A stretch of DNA of 64,000 bases from NCBI GenBank assembly GCA_010645155.1, contig JAAGOF010000257.1, positions 197,173 through 261,172 on the forward strand, read 5' to 3'. The translations under genes were made by a program, and so were the position numbers. The notes under the pieces are model-generated. The model made no database searches. It was not told the origin of the DNA and saw only the letters and a program-made list of their open reading frames with translations. This document shows positions 11,701-21,500 of the stretch, piece after piece (position 1 is the stretch's first letter; each line of letters starts with the position of its first letter). This DNA is from Tigriopus japonicus (taxonomy: Eukaryota > Arthropoda > Copepoda > Harpacticoida > Harpacticidae).

Positions 11701-12498
11701 TTGGAAGAGGCAAAAGCCCTGAGGTAGACCCGGTATCCGCAACAAATCGGAAAAGTTCGGCAAACTTCGACTTAATGACCGCAAGGCGCAATAAACCGTC
11801 CACAAGCCGTCAAAAAGTAAGTGCAAACAATGGGATGGGAGATGACGACCCTCCTCATTACAGACATTGGTCGCCGCAATATGAGCCGGTAACTCTGACA
11901 TCAAATCTAATCCTCTGTGTAAATGCTTCAGGGATCGCAAGAAATGAGCCAGATTGACCTCCGATTGAGCTTCGAGTAACGTTGGACAAGAACTAGCGTA
12001 TCGAATCCACGCCAAAAAAGATCGGAGTTGCCGCGAGAATTCGGACATCTCAAACAAACCCGGTTGAGTGCCTAAAATATGATGGGGCGGTGGATTGGTT
12101 TGAGCGGCCAAGAACACCGCGTCCCAATTGACCCCAAAAATGTCCCAGACGCAGCTCGACACGTCAAATATGGCCTCAAGCGCGTAATCGTGTCCAAAGA
12201 AATGGGTCGAGGGTCGAGGTAGACTCTGAGATTGCAGCCATTGTGCCAGTTCTCCACTTCCGATGTAACTGCGAGAATGAGAACGGGCCAATGTGGAGGA
12301 GGAGGTCATTCCGCCCGTGCAAATATCGTCGGTAAAAAGCATCGAAATTTTAGTACATAGAGCGGCGGCGACAGCTGACCAATACTGGAGAGGCAAGAGG
12401 CAGGACGTTCTTTTTCTCTCAGCGATGGGGACTTTGAAATTGAAAAGACAAATCCCAGGAAGTGTTGGCAAGTGAGAACATCGATGCAGCGCCATCAT
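8713..12498 (-). CDS. MMS22L: MMS22-like DNA replication-repair protein
   Basis: Open frame of about 1260 codons, ending TGA at 8713 and matching the usual length of MMS22L (about 1240 aa). Recognisable family blocks in order: WDIFGVNWDAVFLAAQ with a following LFEMSEFSRQLRSFL near the N-terminus; FVWWVIFHVSAIFYLDYQG; MLWDYFHKRLNDHFSAL; and near the C-terminus YMVRFRVLDNP followed by TQHPFFRVF. MMS22L partners with TONSL and loads RAD51 at stalled forks; the protein is an all-helical repeat without enzymatic motifs. The frame stays open upstream into a pogo-like MITE, so the unspliced start would be the MM pair at 12498-12493, directly at the MITE edge. A spliced model is better supported: exon 12851-12989 joined to an acceptor at 12375 gives the right phase and removes the MITE as intron. 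The start is therefore uncertain. Confidence 0.9.
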   Translation of the reverse strand: MMALHRCSHLPTLPGICLFNFKVPIAERKRTSCLLPLQYWSAVAAALCTKISMLFTDDICTGGMTSSSTLARSHSRSYIGSGELAQWLQSQSLPRPSTHFFGHDYALEAIFDVSSCVWDIFGVNWDAVFLAAQTNPPPHHILGTQPGLFEMSEFSRQLRSFLAWIRYASSCPTLLEAQSEVNLAHFLRSLKHLHRGLDLMSELPAHIAATNVCNEEGRHLPSHCLHLLFDGLWTVYCALRSLSRSLPNFSDLLRIPGLPQGFCLFQGLALPMGNSSESGANPEMESFKREVSGRIYCDLVHLLRHRFDRLGILDALAGQKNLIRLNFFTYSSFNCACIKDFFLMLFHAESSGNVVHFWDDLRLGLSAQYHVQTSDTPIERLWDPELITLGRNPQPLKAVEGQMFVWWVIFHVSAIFYLDYQGQAVSDPTLLPKGFVYVIDKQVKESVPLLGDGHEIEMRTILWTLIHVFPMSGPSFNVLHMLWDYFHKRLNDHFSALHSSSVFNLALLPKSIRDWEKSLPSLNEDRDFQSCLVKEKDHNSFILFLKLLQLYLTSNDALKLRAKISGRILSKLPSKRLLELTQLGWFHLISLQIVIFRCSTNQDAQQNLSRIQGLISSIQFKELHPKKRIVILQGMAALAQISLQKDQDPAKAIAVFMGGLNETIDETMQKRSDTNLQRLCQSCMEVWTQFLEEALLSPSTELILIQSELLSPQVVSYMKHFSSNEQQSIVSQLSRFVMKVRRFYDAFNDKNMFAITEEESLTKEKIDHTHGLLWSRFFQVIHQDLALRLTGPHEPMAELVVGLLLMLIQEQIPSTVNLKPFPHYFQFFVHSEAVNPIFATYFLLNILESAQSHLRETLLTLDQVIKGWIRVGMLTAKDSPTYSTFKALSQEVFSLSELDGIRPYMNTNEEQHDLVIFFTALGNLTKMSDHHLKSLRASYTQYLLVAVEGLRNFKRFERTNQTMILHLYELAALMIEKCSRLLYDHETNEFNHLGPILNELYVPNIIQNPNYNLPELYQKAIRQTLSQVIFGLVDVPLFKRDQFLVRSLKTIFVGYMVRFRVLDNPSEGWNTQHPFFRVFTHYMPEQSRADLQKQFLMVVKTDFLQKNNVSVNKVILTFIQLILSSFCGTTVTHLAVARILYYSICDLVLKRPELRPIGFKVLQELWRHSHDHPDEGQYFEVLDKENQSVIHAQLGHAPTMEFFQLFSALTPFNPALTKAFLHLMRDQVALIEARRGLSSHKDHSLRKGLHLLQESLSKGTN

Positions 12499-12499
12499 A

Positions 12500-12648
12500 C
12501 AGTCAACTTCGGATATAAGGGATTTTCGCTTATAAGGGACTGTTTTGGAAGGTCCGGATGATCGATTTCCATGCAATTTCGGTCGGGTTTATACCCGACG
12601 GACGAATTTCGGTGGTCCCGCCGGGTCCCTTATATCCGAAGTTGACTG
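12500..12648. mobile_element. Pogo/Tigger-like MITE, TA target site
   Basis: Ends are CAGTCAACTTCGGATATAAG and its inverse, flanked by TA on both sides (12498-12499 and 12649-12650). The interior repeats the TATAAGGGA motif. It is near-identical to the copy at 45932 except for a short inner deletion. The TA/CAGT ends are typical of the pogo branch of Tc1/mariner. Confidence 0.85.
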
Positions 12649-12656
12649 TATCATGT

Positions 12657-12694
12657 AAGGTTAGGTTACGTTAGGTTGTGTAAGGTTAGGTTCC
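12657..12694 (+). repeat. Short degenerate TTAGG-type array
   Basis: Four spaced copies of GGTTAGGTT-like units with drift (AAGGTTAGGTTACGTTAGG and on). TTAGG is the common arthropod telomere repeat, so this may be an interstitial trace, but it is short. Confidence 0.4.
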
Positions 12695-12850
12695 ATTAAC
12701 TTCGAGGATTAAGTTTGATGCATTGCTTTATCCAGTTATGAAAATGACATACAAAATAAATAGTCATATGGCATCACTGGTCCTGGAGAAGTGTTCAGCT
12801 GTTGACGTCGCTCTGTGTACTAAAATTTTGATACTTTATACCGACCATAC

Positions 12851-12989
12851 CCGTGCAAAGGAACGCTGAGCTCGATTCAGGGGGTTCGATAGGGTTGTTG
12901 AGATCGATTCTCGGACTAGAATCGCTCATATCCATGGCCATGACCTCTTCATCGGCCTCGGAAGGGGGTGTGATGAGTAGATCGGCCAT
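12851..12989 (-). CDS. MMS22L: Candidate first coding exon of MMS22L
   Basis: An ATG at 12989 opens 46 codons (MADLLITPPSEADEEVMAMD...) rich in acidic, Ser and Pro residues with GC-rich, gene-like codon use, ending ACG G at a gtatgg donor (12850-12849). Phase fits the acceptor ggtcag at 12380-12375, giving a 476-nt intron that holds the pogo-like MITE. The family N-terminus is poorly conserved, so homology cannot confirm it. The alternative is a separate short gene with the same orientation. Confidence 0.45.
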
Positions 12990-14619
12990 GGTCGATCAAC
13001 TTGGAAGAAGAATTTGGGATTGGGGTGTTTCAAGGGTTCTCTGAGTTTGTGTTTGTTTGCGCGCGCCTACTTCCAAAAAGAACAGCTGTGTGTCAGGGTT
13101 GCCAGGTTTTTGACGACATTTATCCCCTTTTATCCCTAGATTTGCTCCCCGTCAAAATTCGCCACCTCAGTTTAAAAATCGCCAAATGCTTTTTTACTAA
13201 CATCCTTGAGCATTAGTTTTGCAAAACAATCTTTTAAGGCGACCTTTATTGGTGGTTTATTCACTGTATCTAATATTTTGAAACTTTCTTGTGCACTTAT
13301 CGTGCAAATAAAAAGACCACACAGTGGAAAGAAAGGTGCAAAAAGAGTGCAAACAAATTTTTGTGAAGAGCAATGAAATTGTTCAATTGATATGGCTTAT
13401 TTATGAAAACATAAACCGACAGCTTCAATCCGATCCCCAACAGGATTCGAACAAAGACGGCTTGGGCTGATATAATATATCTAAAGACTCACAACCTTGC
13501 CATGACATCTGTTGGTTGAAATTGTTAAAAGTGACTCTGTGCGCAGATATGCCTGAAGTATAGAAAGTGCATCTGCTTGTTCACTCTCGGCTCAATTTTT
13601 GTTGCAAGTCTGACCCTAATTCATAAACCAACAACTCAGTGGCGTTTCCTAGGGACCTCTAATCTCTGAACTAAATGAATCAGAAGAGTCGATTCTTTCT
13701 CAAATGTCATTAAGTAATCTAGAAGAATCTCAACTCTTTCAAGCCAGACATCTCCAGTCGACCATTGTGAGCCCAACTCCGAGCAAAACAGAGAAGAAAG
13801 GAGCTGACCGGCAGCAACAGCCACATTAAAGCCAAAGTACGTAGAGAACAGAGGAGGGGAGAAAACCTGTTTTCCTCAATGGGAAGAAATTCTCAAATGC
13901 AACGGGATAGTACATTTCATAACGGACTGCGCTCTTGGTGTCAACGACGACAACAACCATGAGTGACAAAGTTTGAATCCACTGGCAACAGATGCCACGG
14001 CAGTTGTGTGTATCTGGTCGCTTCGCGACTTATATCTGTGATTCGAACGTACGCCGTCAGGAGAAGCACTCGGCTCTTATAAGAGAAGCAGTAGAACGCA
14101 CGGCCACTCTGGCTTCCAAAGTCCTTCGCTAACTATTCCCACACATATGTCAATTGCTTTCAAAATGTAATTAATTACAATTATAATTACTTTGGTCTCA
14201 AAAGTGATTACCTACAAACTTATTATTCTTAAAGAGAAATGTGAAGAAAAATGTAAGTTAAATGTAATTTAATTTCTGAAATATATATGATTTTCTTGGA
14301 AATTTGAGTTTTCATATACCCGGAACGTTTTTCCGCTTTTTTGGGCCATAAATGAACCGGTTAAATTCAAATATCTCTGCAGGTGAGCAACATATTTTCA
14401 AGCACTTTCGATTCAAAAGGTATCTAAATCTGCTCTAAAAGTGTACTGACTAGATTTTGAAAAAATAATTTATTTAATAGGTTTTTAGCTATATAACTTT
14501 TTATCTAGACCTGACTTTAAAAAACTCAGTAAATCAAAGTTGTTCCCCTTGGTTTCCTGAGCTTGAAACATGTTTCATAGTCTTTGGGACTTTCCATAGA
14601 AACTTGATATTATTTTTTC
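12990..14619. other. Intergenic between MMS22L and LINE
   Basis: No gene recognised. 14148-14215 holds a fragment of the GTAATTAATTACAATT repeat without element ends. A polypurine stretch near 13800 and scattered short ORFs have no family signature. Confidence 0.4.
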
Positions 14620-14767
14620 AGTACCGTGCTGGTTTTAGGCTAGTTCGTTGTGATAGAGTACGGCCTGACAATCCCATTTTCCCACATGGGGACGTATGTC
14701 TATAGGTCAGGAAGGACTTACTTCTTAGTCATGTTCAAATGTCGAATGGAGAAGTAGAAGTTTTGAT

Positions 14768-15436
14768 TTGTCATATCTTACGGTTGTAACAATGTATCGG
14801 CCACCTTCTTGTAGCTCTTCTTCATTTCTGTCAGCTCTCCAATTCATTGGAAAGGAGTTAGATCGAGAGGTTTGTTCTCGACTCTTTGTTGTTGGCGACT
14901 TCAATTTTCCGGCTAGCATTGTTGAGTGGGAGGTTAGTCCGGATGGGTATATTCCTATTTCGAAAACAGCATCGCTGTCTTTCGAAAAATTGGAAGACTT
15001 TGCGATCTTGCGTAATCTCTCTCAACACGTTGGTGTTGCAACCAGAGCAGAGAGTGTTTTAGACTTAGTTTTTTCCAATGACCCTGATCTGATCCAGTAT
15101 GTCCACGTTGCCCCTTGTAGTCTTTCAGATCATCACATTCTTGAGATAGGGTCAACCATTACTCAAAAGCCGGCGAGCTTTAGAGTTAAACCTGCACAAA
15201 AGGTGGGTCTGGGAAAGTTCAAGTTCAAAGAGGAACATTGGCTTCTTATTGTTGAAAGATTGGAAGAGTTGGACTTGATTTCCATTCTAAAGCAGGAACC
15301 ATCAATAGATGACGCCATAAATAGGCTGATTTCTATTTTTCAGGAGGTTTGTTTGTCTCTGTGTATTCCAGAAACGGCGCCAAAAGGTGGCCCATTGTCT
15401 AGAATTCCAAAGTTTAGAAAGAAGTTGTTCAAATAG
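14768..15436 (+). pseudogene. LINE endonuclease fragment
   Basis: 222 codons open. GDFN and SDHH are conserved active-site blocks of the exonuclease-endonuclease-phosphatase fold used to nick target DNA. The upstream half of the endonuclease is missing or frame-shifted, and the frame stops at FK followed by TAG; coding similarity continues at 15506-15790 in another frame. Confidence 0.8.
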
Positions 15437-15790
15437 AGTTGTCAGATTTCAAATAGACTTCGACATACTTCAAATCCATTTGTTGTAGCCAGCCTCCAAA
15501 GCAAATTGGATCCAGTCCAATCAAAGATTAGGGCCTCTATTGATTCCGATCAGTTAGAGAAGGAAAGTAGAGTGATCCAGGATGTTAAGACGAATCCAAA
15601 GGCATTTTTCTCGTTTGCAAACACAAAGACAAAAATGAAGCATCCAGTAGGACCTTTTGAGGTCGACGGTAAAACCGTCAATGAAAGTGAGGTTATGGCT
15701 AATATGCTTGGAGATCAGTTCTCAAGTGTATTTTCAATTCCGAAAAGGGTTGGCAGAGCAGGTCATGACTGTAGTAATGTTGTTGATGAG

Positions 15791-17095
15791 TAGAGTACGT
15801 AGAAAAATTTACTGATTTTCACAAAAAAATAAATTAGATTAACTCCAAAAAGGCCAAAAAATTTAAAAAAAATCTTCCCCAACCGTATAAAAAATGGTAG
15901 CATTGAATTTAAAGATGCCTTTAGTCATTCTGGTAATCATTCTTTGTAATTCAGCTACAACTCAGCACATTTAGTTATTTGTGGCTAAATATTAAGGCTT
16001 ATTTTTTGGCATTGAAGAAATTTGAAGTGAAGACAGGTGTGTGTAGCGTGTCCAACTGTTTAAGATCAAAAAGAGCTAAATACCTCAGTTTAGGGGCAAA
16101 TTTTCGAGCTAAAAGAGCTATTTTTTTGGAAAAAGAGGTAAACAAGAGCTAATTTTAAAAAGGCAAAAAATACTAATATGATCATAGTTTTGGGCCTTAC
16201 GTATTTGGCAGTGTATTTAAAACATGGAAAAATTGCTTTTTGTAGTTTTTTTCTCACTGTATTTAAAACGGCCAAGAAGAAACGGAAAGAGGTTGTTCTA
16301 CAAGGTGATGTTGGCTTTTTGAATGTTATAGATAGAGCAACGATATTGCACAGATCACTAGAAGATAGTGATCCGTGGATAATGAAAGACCTTTATGCCT
16401 CGGTTATTGGCAAAAGTTTTGGTTTTTCATTTCGGGCCGACCAGAGAAAAATCTAATTTAACCCATTGTTTGGCCCCTAAGTCAAAGCTCACAAGCTAAA
16501 TTTCAACCACATCAAATGAACTTTTTGTCAGTTACAGTAGAGTAGTTAGAATCAAAGAGTAAACCAAGTCAAGGTTTTAGTCGGTACCACCACGTTAATG
16601 GAGATCAAAACTATCCAAAAGCTGCTATTTTTTTGCTTCAGCAGGAAGAGCCATAGTTTGGAGTCGATTGTCCTGAAAATCTTACGTATTTGTAAAAAGA
16701 ATGACCATTTTAAAACAAGCCTCATTTTGTTGAGGTAGAAAATCTGGCAAATTCAAAAATTGTAAAAAGGAGCCAATAATCCCTAAAATTCTCAGAAAAA
16801 GAGCTAAAAAATGGCCAAATATTTCAAAAAGAGCTAAAAGAGCCAAAAGAGCTAAATGCTCAAATTTGGAGCCAAATTTCCAAAATATCACGAAGAAGAG
16901 CTAAATTTAGCCCTAAAGAGCTAAAATTGGTCAGGCTGGATGTGTTAGCTAGCACCAGTCTTTTGGCGCCAATTATGACTTGAGGTGACCAAAAAATGGC
17001 CCACGAAAAGGGCCAAAAAATTTAAAATTGGTCCAAAAAGGGGCAAAAAAATTAAAGAAAATTTGCGATTTAATTAAATTTTTCTACTCACTCTA
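15791..17095. mobile_element. hAT-like insertion 1 in the LINE, TSD TTGATGAG
   Basis: 1305 bp with ends TAGAGTACGTAGAAAAATTT and, inverted, TAGAGTGAGTAGAAAAATTT. TTGATGAG is perfectly repeated at 15783-15790 and 17096-17103. Removing the insert and one TSD restores the LINE reading frame across the site. The interior contains many AAGAGCTAAA-type words near both ends and short ORFs, but no recognisable transposase. Confidence 0.92.
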
Positions 17096-17124
17096 TTGAT
17101 GAGCCTTGCATTGATAGTCAGGAC

Positions 17125-18267
17125 TAGAGCTCTATATTAGAAAGAGTACAATCATATCCAACGCCATCTAGTTCATTCTGCTCGCAACTGCTCGCCGTTC
17201 CCAAAAGGATGCACGAGTACCCTCTAAGCTGAACAAATTTTCCAAAATATGAGACCAAGATAGCAACTTTTGAGAAACTAAGGGGCCTAGAACCCTTATG
17301 AAGGGGTCCAAAATGAACTGTTAGTGTGTTTCAGATGAGTTAAGATTGCATTACTTGTAAAATTAGGTTTAAAACTTTAAAAGACATTAAGAGAATGAAA
17401 ATCTATCCCCTTGGACATATTGATGCAAGTGGTGATGGCAACAATGTGATAGGAAATGAAATTGCAGGGCTGCTGAATTCTCTTCCCTCTTGTGCTTGGC
17501 TGTCATGGTCATTGCTGAGAAACAGCACAGGGAATTTTCTTCCTCTCTTGACTTCACCCCTGACTGCAATTTAAACTTGCCCACCCACCCATTGATATGC
17601 AAGATCACAGGAGTAGCTGGTGGTGGCCAGCAGGGGAGTCCAGGCTTGCTAGCTTCAGATGGCTTGCCCAGCTTGCCCACTGGCACTTGTTAAGAAGGGA
17701 ACTGATAGGATTGCTGGGCCGGGCCAGCTTTCTCTCTCTCTCTTGCTCGCTCTCTCTCTCGCTCGCTCTCTCTCTCACTCTCGCTCGCTCTCTCTCTCGC
17801 TCTCGCTCTCCACACTGAGCCCAGTGAACAAACAAGGAGGACTTGACTCAAAATTTCAGGGTTGCAAGGTGAAGAAAGGAAAACTCAACATTCTCCTCTC
17901 TATCAATATTCTATCTGAAACATTTTTATGGTAGGAGCCCTGATTACAAACGTTTTCTCTGAAAAGCATTGATCAGAGTGAGGGGTGAGATATTCATTTT
18001 TCTCTTGGTCTTTTAGGTTTTAAACTTAATTTTACAAGTAATTCAGCTTTGAATCATTTGAAACACACTAATAGGTCATTTTGGACCCCTTCATGAAGGT
18101 TCTAGGCCCTTTACTTTCTCAAAAGTTGTCACCTTGTTCTCATATTTTGGAAAAGTTGTTAAGCTTAGAGGGTACTTTTGCATTGTTTTGGGAACGGCGA
18201 GCAGTTGCGAGCCAAATCAACTAGATGGCGTTGGATATGATTGTACTCTTTCTAATATAGAGCTCTA
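17125..18267. mobile_element. hAT-like insertion 2 in the LINE, long TIRs, TSD GTCAGGAC
   Basis: 1143 bp with inverted repeats of nearly 300 bp at 17125-17410 and 17975-18267, starting TAGAGCTCTATATTAGAAAG. GTCAGGAC is repeated at 17117-17124 and 18268-18275. The LINE frame continues when it is removed. The middle carries a CT-rich microsatellite and no transposase. Confidence 0.93.
17726..17816. repeat. CT/GCTC microsatellite
   Basis: About 90 bp of TCTC and GCTC words inside hAT-like insertion 2. Open frames across it (Ser/Leu or Arg/Glu rich) are by-products of composition. Confidence 0.95.
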
Positions 18268-18281
18268 GTCAGGACAATCAA

Positions 18282-19090
18282 TTGGAGGATCTGTTAGTAA
18301 CAGATCAAGATGCTTTTGAGGCCGTCAAGAGCTTAAAGCTCTCGAGTTCTCCTGGACCTGATGATGTGACATTTCAGTTTCTGCTGAAATGTTCACAGAT
18401 TCTTGCCCCTGATTTCTCCTACTTGATGCGTTGCATCTTAGATCAGGGCAAGTTTCCCTCTTCTCTAAAAGTAGCTCATGTCGTTCCAATTTTTAAGGGC
18501 ACAGATAAGCCACTCCCTAGTAATTATAGGCCCATTTCTCTGACCTCCAGCGTTGCAAAGGTTTTTGAGAAGATTATGAAGTCCAAGCTTGTAGATTATT
18601 TGGAAGTCCATGATTTAATTCCTTCTGGACAGCATGGGTTTCGAGCTCATTTTAGTACAGTAACCCAATTGGTAGATCATATTGAGCAAATAATTGAAGG
18701 GCGGAAAGTCACGAGTCAGTTGATGTAGTCTATCTTGACTTTGCCAAGGCCTTTGATAAGGTACATCATGGTCTTTTGCTCGATCAACTCAGAGTTTGGG
18801 ATCCAGGGTAAGGTCCTGAATTGGATTGATAGTTTCATGAGTGATAGGAAACAATTGGTGAAGGTTGAAGGATCTTCTAGTGGCATGTATGATGTCAAGT
18901 CAGGTGTTCCACAAGGTTGAATCTCAGGTCCGCTCCTGTTTATTCTTTTTATTGCTCCTCTCCAGAAGTTAAGCGCAAAAAGCAGTATTTCTTCATATGC
19001 TGATGACACAAAACTAGTTTGTGGAAGGAATGGTCAGGACTCAAAATGTTTAGTTGAGGACTTGAAGAAAATCTTCTCTTGGGTTGGTCA
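18282..19090 (+). pseudogene. LINE reverse transcriptase core
   Basis: RT blocks appear in the usual order: fingers (NYRPISLTS), palm LDFAKAFDKVHH, SGVPQG and YADD. A frame change near 18728 and a TGA after SGVPQG break the ORF. All catalytic aspartates are still visible in one frame or another, so decay is moderate. Confidence 0.88.
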
Positions 19091-19139
19091 GAGTAAGTGA
19101 ATGAAATGGGATGAAACGGGATGAAATTTCGCACAATGA

Positions 19140-19301
19140 AGGAAACTTTTAGACGTTAATCCACACCCACAGACGGAGAACCATTCCGATACCGGACTTG
19201 AAATTGCCTATCGGAAATGATTTGGACGATGTGATGGCTGGCTTCGCTGGCCGGGCGAGGCTCAACCCTCCGACCCTAGCACCAACAATAAAAAAAAAAA
19301 A
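19140..19301. mobile_element. Possible short retro-insert with A-tail inside the LINE
   Basis: About 160 bp that do not fit the LINE coding sequence and end in AATAAAAAAAAAAAA directly before the LINE frame resumes (TYGTTKLDV). The A-tail suggests a SINE or processed RNA copy; no tRNA or 5S promoter boxes were convincing and no clear TSD was found, so the left edge is uncertain. Confidence 0.4.
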
Positions 19302-19893
19302 TGACTTATGGGACGACCAAATTAGATGTTCCACTCAAAGACAATGGAGGTTGTGATATTGAGCAGGTCTCGTCCATGAGGGATTTAGGAGTTGTCATCC
19401 AAGATGATGGAAAGTTTGATGAGCATATCCAGTTGAAAGTGGGGGAGGCATTTCAAACGTGCGCTGGATCTATCGCACTTTCAAGTCCAGAGATAGTATT
19501 ACGATGCTAACCCTGTACAAGTCGATTGTTCAACCGCATCTTGAATATGCCTCACTCATTTAGGCTCCAATGAGTTCGGCAGGTTTGCAAAAGGTCGAGC
19601 AGGTCCAAAGATGTTTCACCAGGAACATCACAGGAATGCGAGAGCTCTCATATTGGGAGAGGCTCCAGAAGTTAGGGTTGTACAGTACTCAGAGAAGGTA
19701 TGAAAGGTATCTGATACTGTATGTCTTCAAGAGCATTCATGGGCTCTGTCCTAACCCAGGCTTTGAGATCAGTTGTAGCGATCGTAGAGGTTTTACTTGC
19801 TTTTTGAGAGCACCTCCAAATCCCAAGGAATCCAGGCTAGCTCGATCAATGAAGTCCTCCTCTCTTCTTTATCGAGCTCCCTCATTGTTCAAT

Positions 19894-20136
19894 AGAATAA
19901 GCACAGTGAGAAAAAGGTTGTTGATTTTGTGCTCCGTAGTGTTGCGCCGCCCTTTTCTGGTGATTCTGTTCTTTCCTGTTCTGCGCTCGATCAAATACTT
20001 CAAACGGTCAGACTTCAACAAATGGTCGAGAATGAGATGCGATCGTAGAATTTTAGTGAAGCAATGAGACACCAGAGGCCGGGACGGTGCTACGGGGTAG
20101 ACAAACAGGCCCAGCTGATGTTTACCGAGCTTGCCT
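19894..20136. mobile_element. 243-bp insert of unknown type inside the LINE
   Basis: Compared with the LINE copy at 57361, where TTCAATTTGTTGCC is continuous, this copy has 243 extra bases between TTCAAT and AATTTGTTACCC, flanked by AAT on both sides. No inverted ends or A-tail were seen. The C-terminal LINE frame is destroyed here. Confidence 0.6.
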
Positions 20137-20553
20137 AATTTGTTACCCATTAGTCATAGTTGGGAGTATGTAGGAGCTGATCCTCTAACAGCATTTAAGG
20201 CAGGATTGGACAAATTTTTGAATACTATTCCTGACCAACCCACTATTCAAGGGTTGTACAGATCTGCCAACAGTAACTCATTGGTAGATCAAATTTCATA
20301 TAAATGGTAATTTTATAAACTATATTAATCATTAACTCTCTTTACAAGGAATCCCATTCCTTGTAGCGGTATTAAAAAATCCGCCCCCCCCCTCCAAAAA
20401 AAAATGTTTTAGCCTGTTGATACAAAATTACCGTCTTTTTTACAACTAATGTGATGCCTTTGTATCGAAAACAACCCAATGACATAAGCTTTGAAAAATT
20501 GTTTTTTGAAGTTAACAAACTTTTTCAACACTACATAGATGGAATGCACAACT

Positions 20554-20903
20554 CAGACCTGTGATGTTATTGTAATTTAAGCCGCAATTACGTAATTGCA
20601 ATTACATTTCCAAGTAATTGTATTTAATTACATTTGAAACCAAAGTAGTTGTAATTGTATTTAATTACATTTTCACCTACATAAGCAATTCTGGGATTAG
20701 AAATTTCGCAGATTTTCCCCCGTCCTTCCAAAATCTTTCGGTGTGTACATTGATTCGCAAAAAGCTCATTGGTTTGTGATGCCCTTTCACATTTTGCGCT
20801 TGAAAAGAAAGGAGTTCAAGTTGGGATTGTAATTATATTAATTACTTTAGAGACCAACGTAATTGTAATAAATCATATTTTAGAAGTAATTGGTACAGGT
20901 CTG
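20554..20903. mobile_element. hAT-like MITE, TIR CAGACCTGT, TSD SCACAACT
   Basis: 350 bp with ends CAGACCTGTGATG and, inverted, CAGACCTGTACC. Flanks GCACAACT and CCACAACT match at 7 of 8 positions. The interior carries the same GTAATTGTATTTAATTAC words as the elements at 3732 and 61500. Confidence 0.8.
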
Positions 20904-21026
20904 CCACAACTGTGAACTCAGTTTAAAATGTTGTGACGTTTTCTTCAAACCGTTCCAATAAGCACACTAATCTTTACCGCAGTTTGAAATTTCAATGATC
21001 GTCATTTGGCCTGGATGTATATTTAA

Positions 21027-21500
21027 AGGGCATAACATATTTTTCCACCTTTGGTTCTAGGAAAAATGTAATATTTCCTCGAATGTTAAAGCAAAAAAAT
21101 CAGTCAAAATTGAAGAAAATAAATGAATGGTCAATGCCCAAAAGGGCTTATCAAAATTCAACCAGAAATACCAAAAGGTCTACAAAAATGCATTTGTTTC
21201 TAAGTTAAAAATTTACAACCCCAAATATTATCATAAACGAAAAGAACTGCGCTATTTATTGGGGCAAAAGAAGGATATATTGATAAATCTATTAGTGAAG
21301 ATGTCAAGCGTATCTCCAAAGCGACTAATCGGATTAAATTTACAAATAATATACTAAGAAAAATGGTGCACAAAGAAACAAAATCAGCAAATAATGGCGT
21401 TGTCTGTTTTTTTCAATATCCTGCTTATCTTTAAAATATTTTGAAGAACATTTGTTTTATACATTTTACTATTTTTTTCCAAAAAACATTTTCGGGCCCT
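21027..21500. mobile_element. MULE-like element, copy with a clear right end only
   Basis: Ends CGGGCCCT at 21500 and shares the inner block (AAATGAATGGTCAATGCCCA) with the other copies of the family. The left end is eroded and no TSD was found. Confidence 0.5.

Larger units (their letters stand above)
14620..20390 (+). mobile_element. Non-LTR retrotransposon (CR1/L2/Jockey-like), broken by insertions
   Basis: An APE-type endonuclease C-terminal half (TVVTMYRPPS, VVGDFNFP, LDLVFSNDPD, SLSDHH) lies at 14768-15430. Reverse transcriptase follows: SSPGPDDV, NYRPISLTS and GQHGFR at 18282-18728, LDFAKAFDKVHH shortly after, SGVPQG, and the catalytic SYADD near 18997. A C-terminal domain (LEYASLI, then [21 protein letters not shown]) ends near 19890, resuming at 20137. 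The 3' end has ATCCCATTCCTTGTAGCGG, a C run and an A run. Stops at about 15435, 18728, 18918 and 19561 and frame changes show it is dead. The 5' boundary is approximate. Pieces interrupting it are listed separately; the reading frame resumes after each of the two hAT-like insertions. Confidence 0.88.

Noticed and set aside
12499..12576. N-terminal extension of the MMS22L ORF from 12576
   Set aside because: These codons read through the pogo-like MITE and cannot be ancestral coding sequence.
17597..17934. Ser/Leu- and Arg/Glu-rich ORFs on both strands
   Set aside because: Produced by the CT microsatellite.
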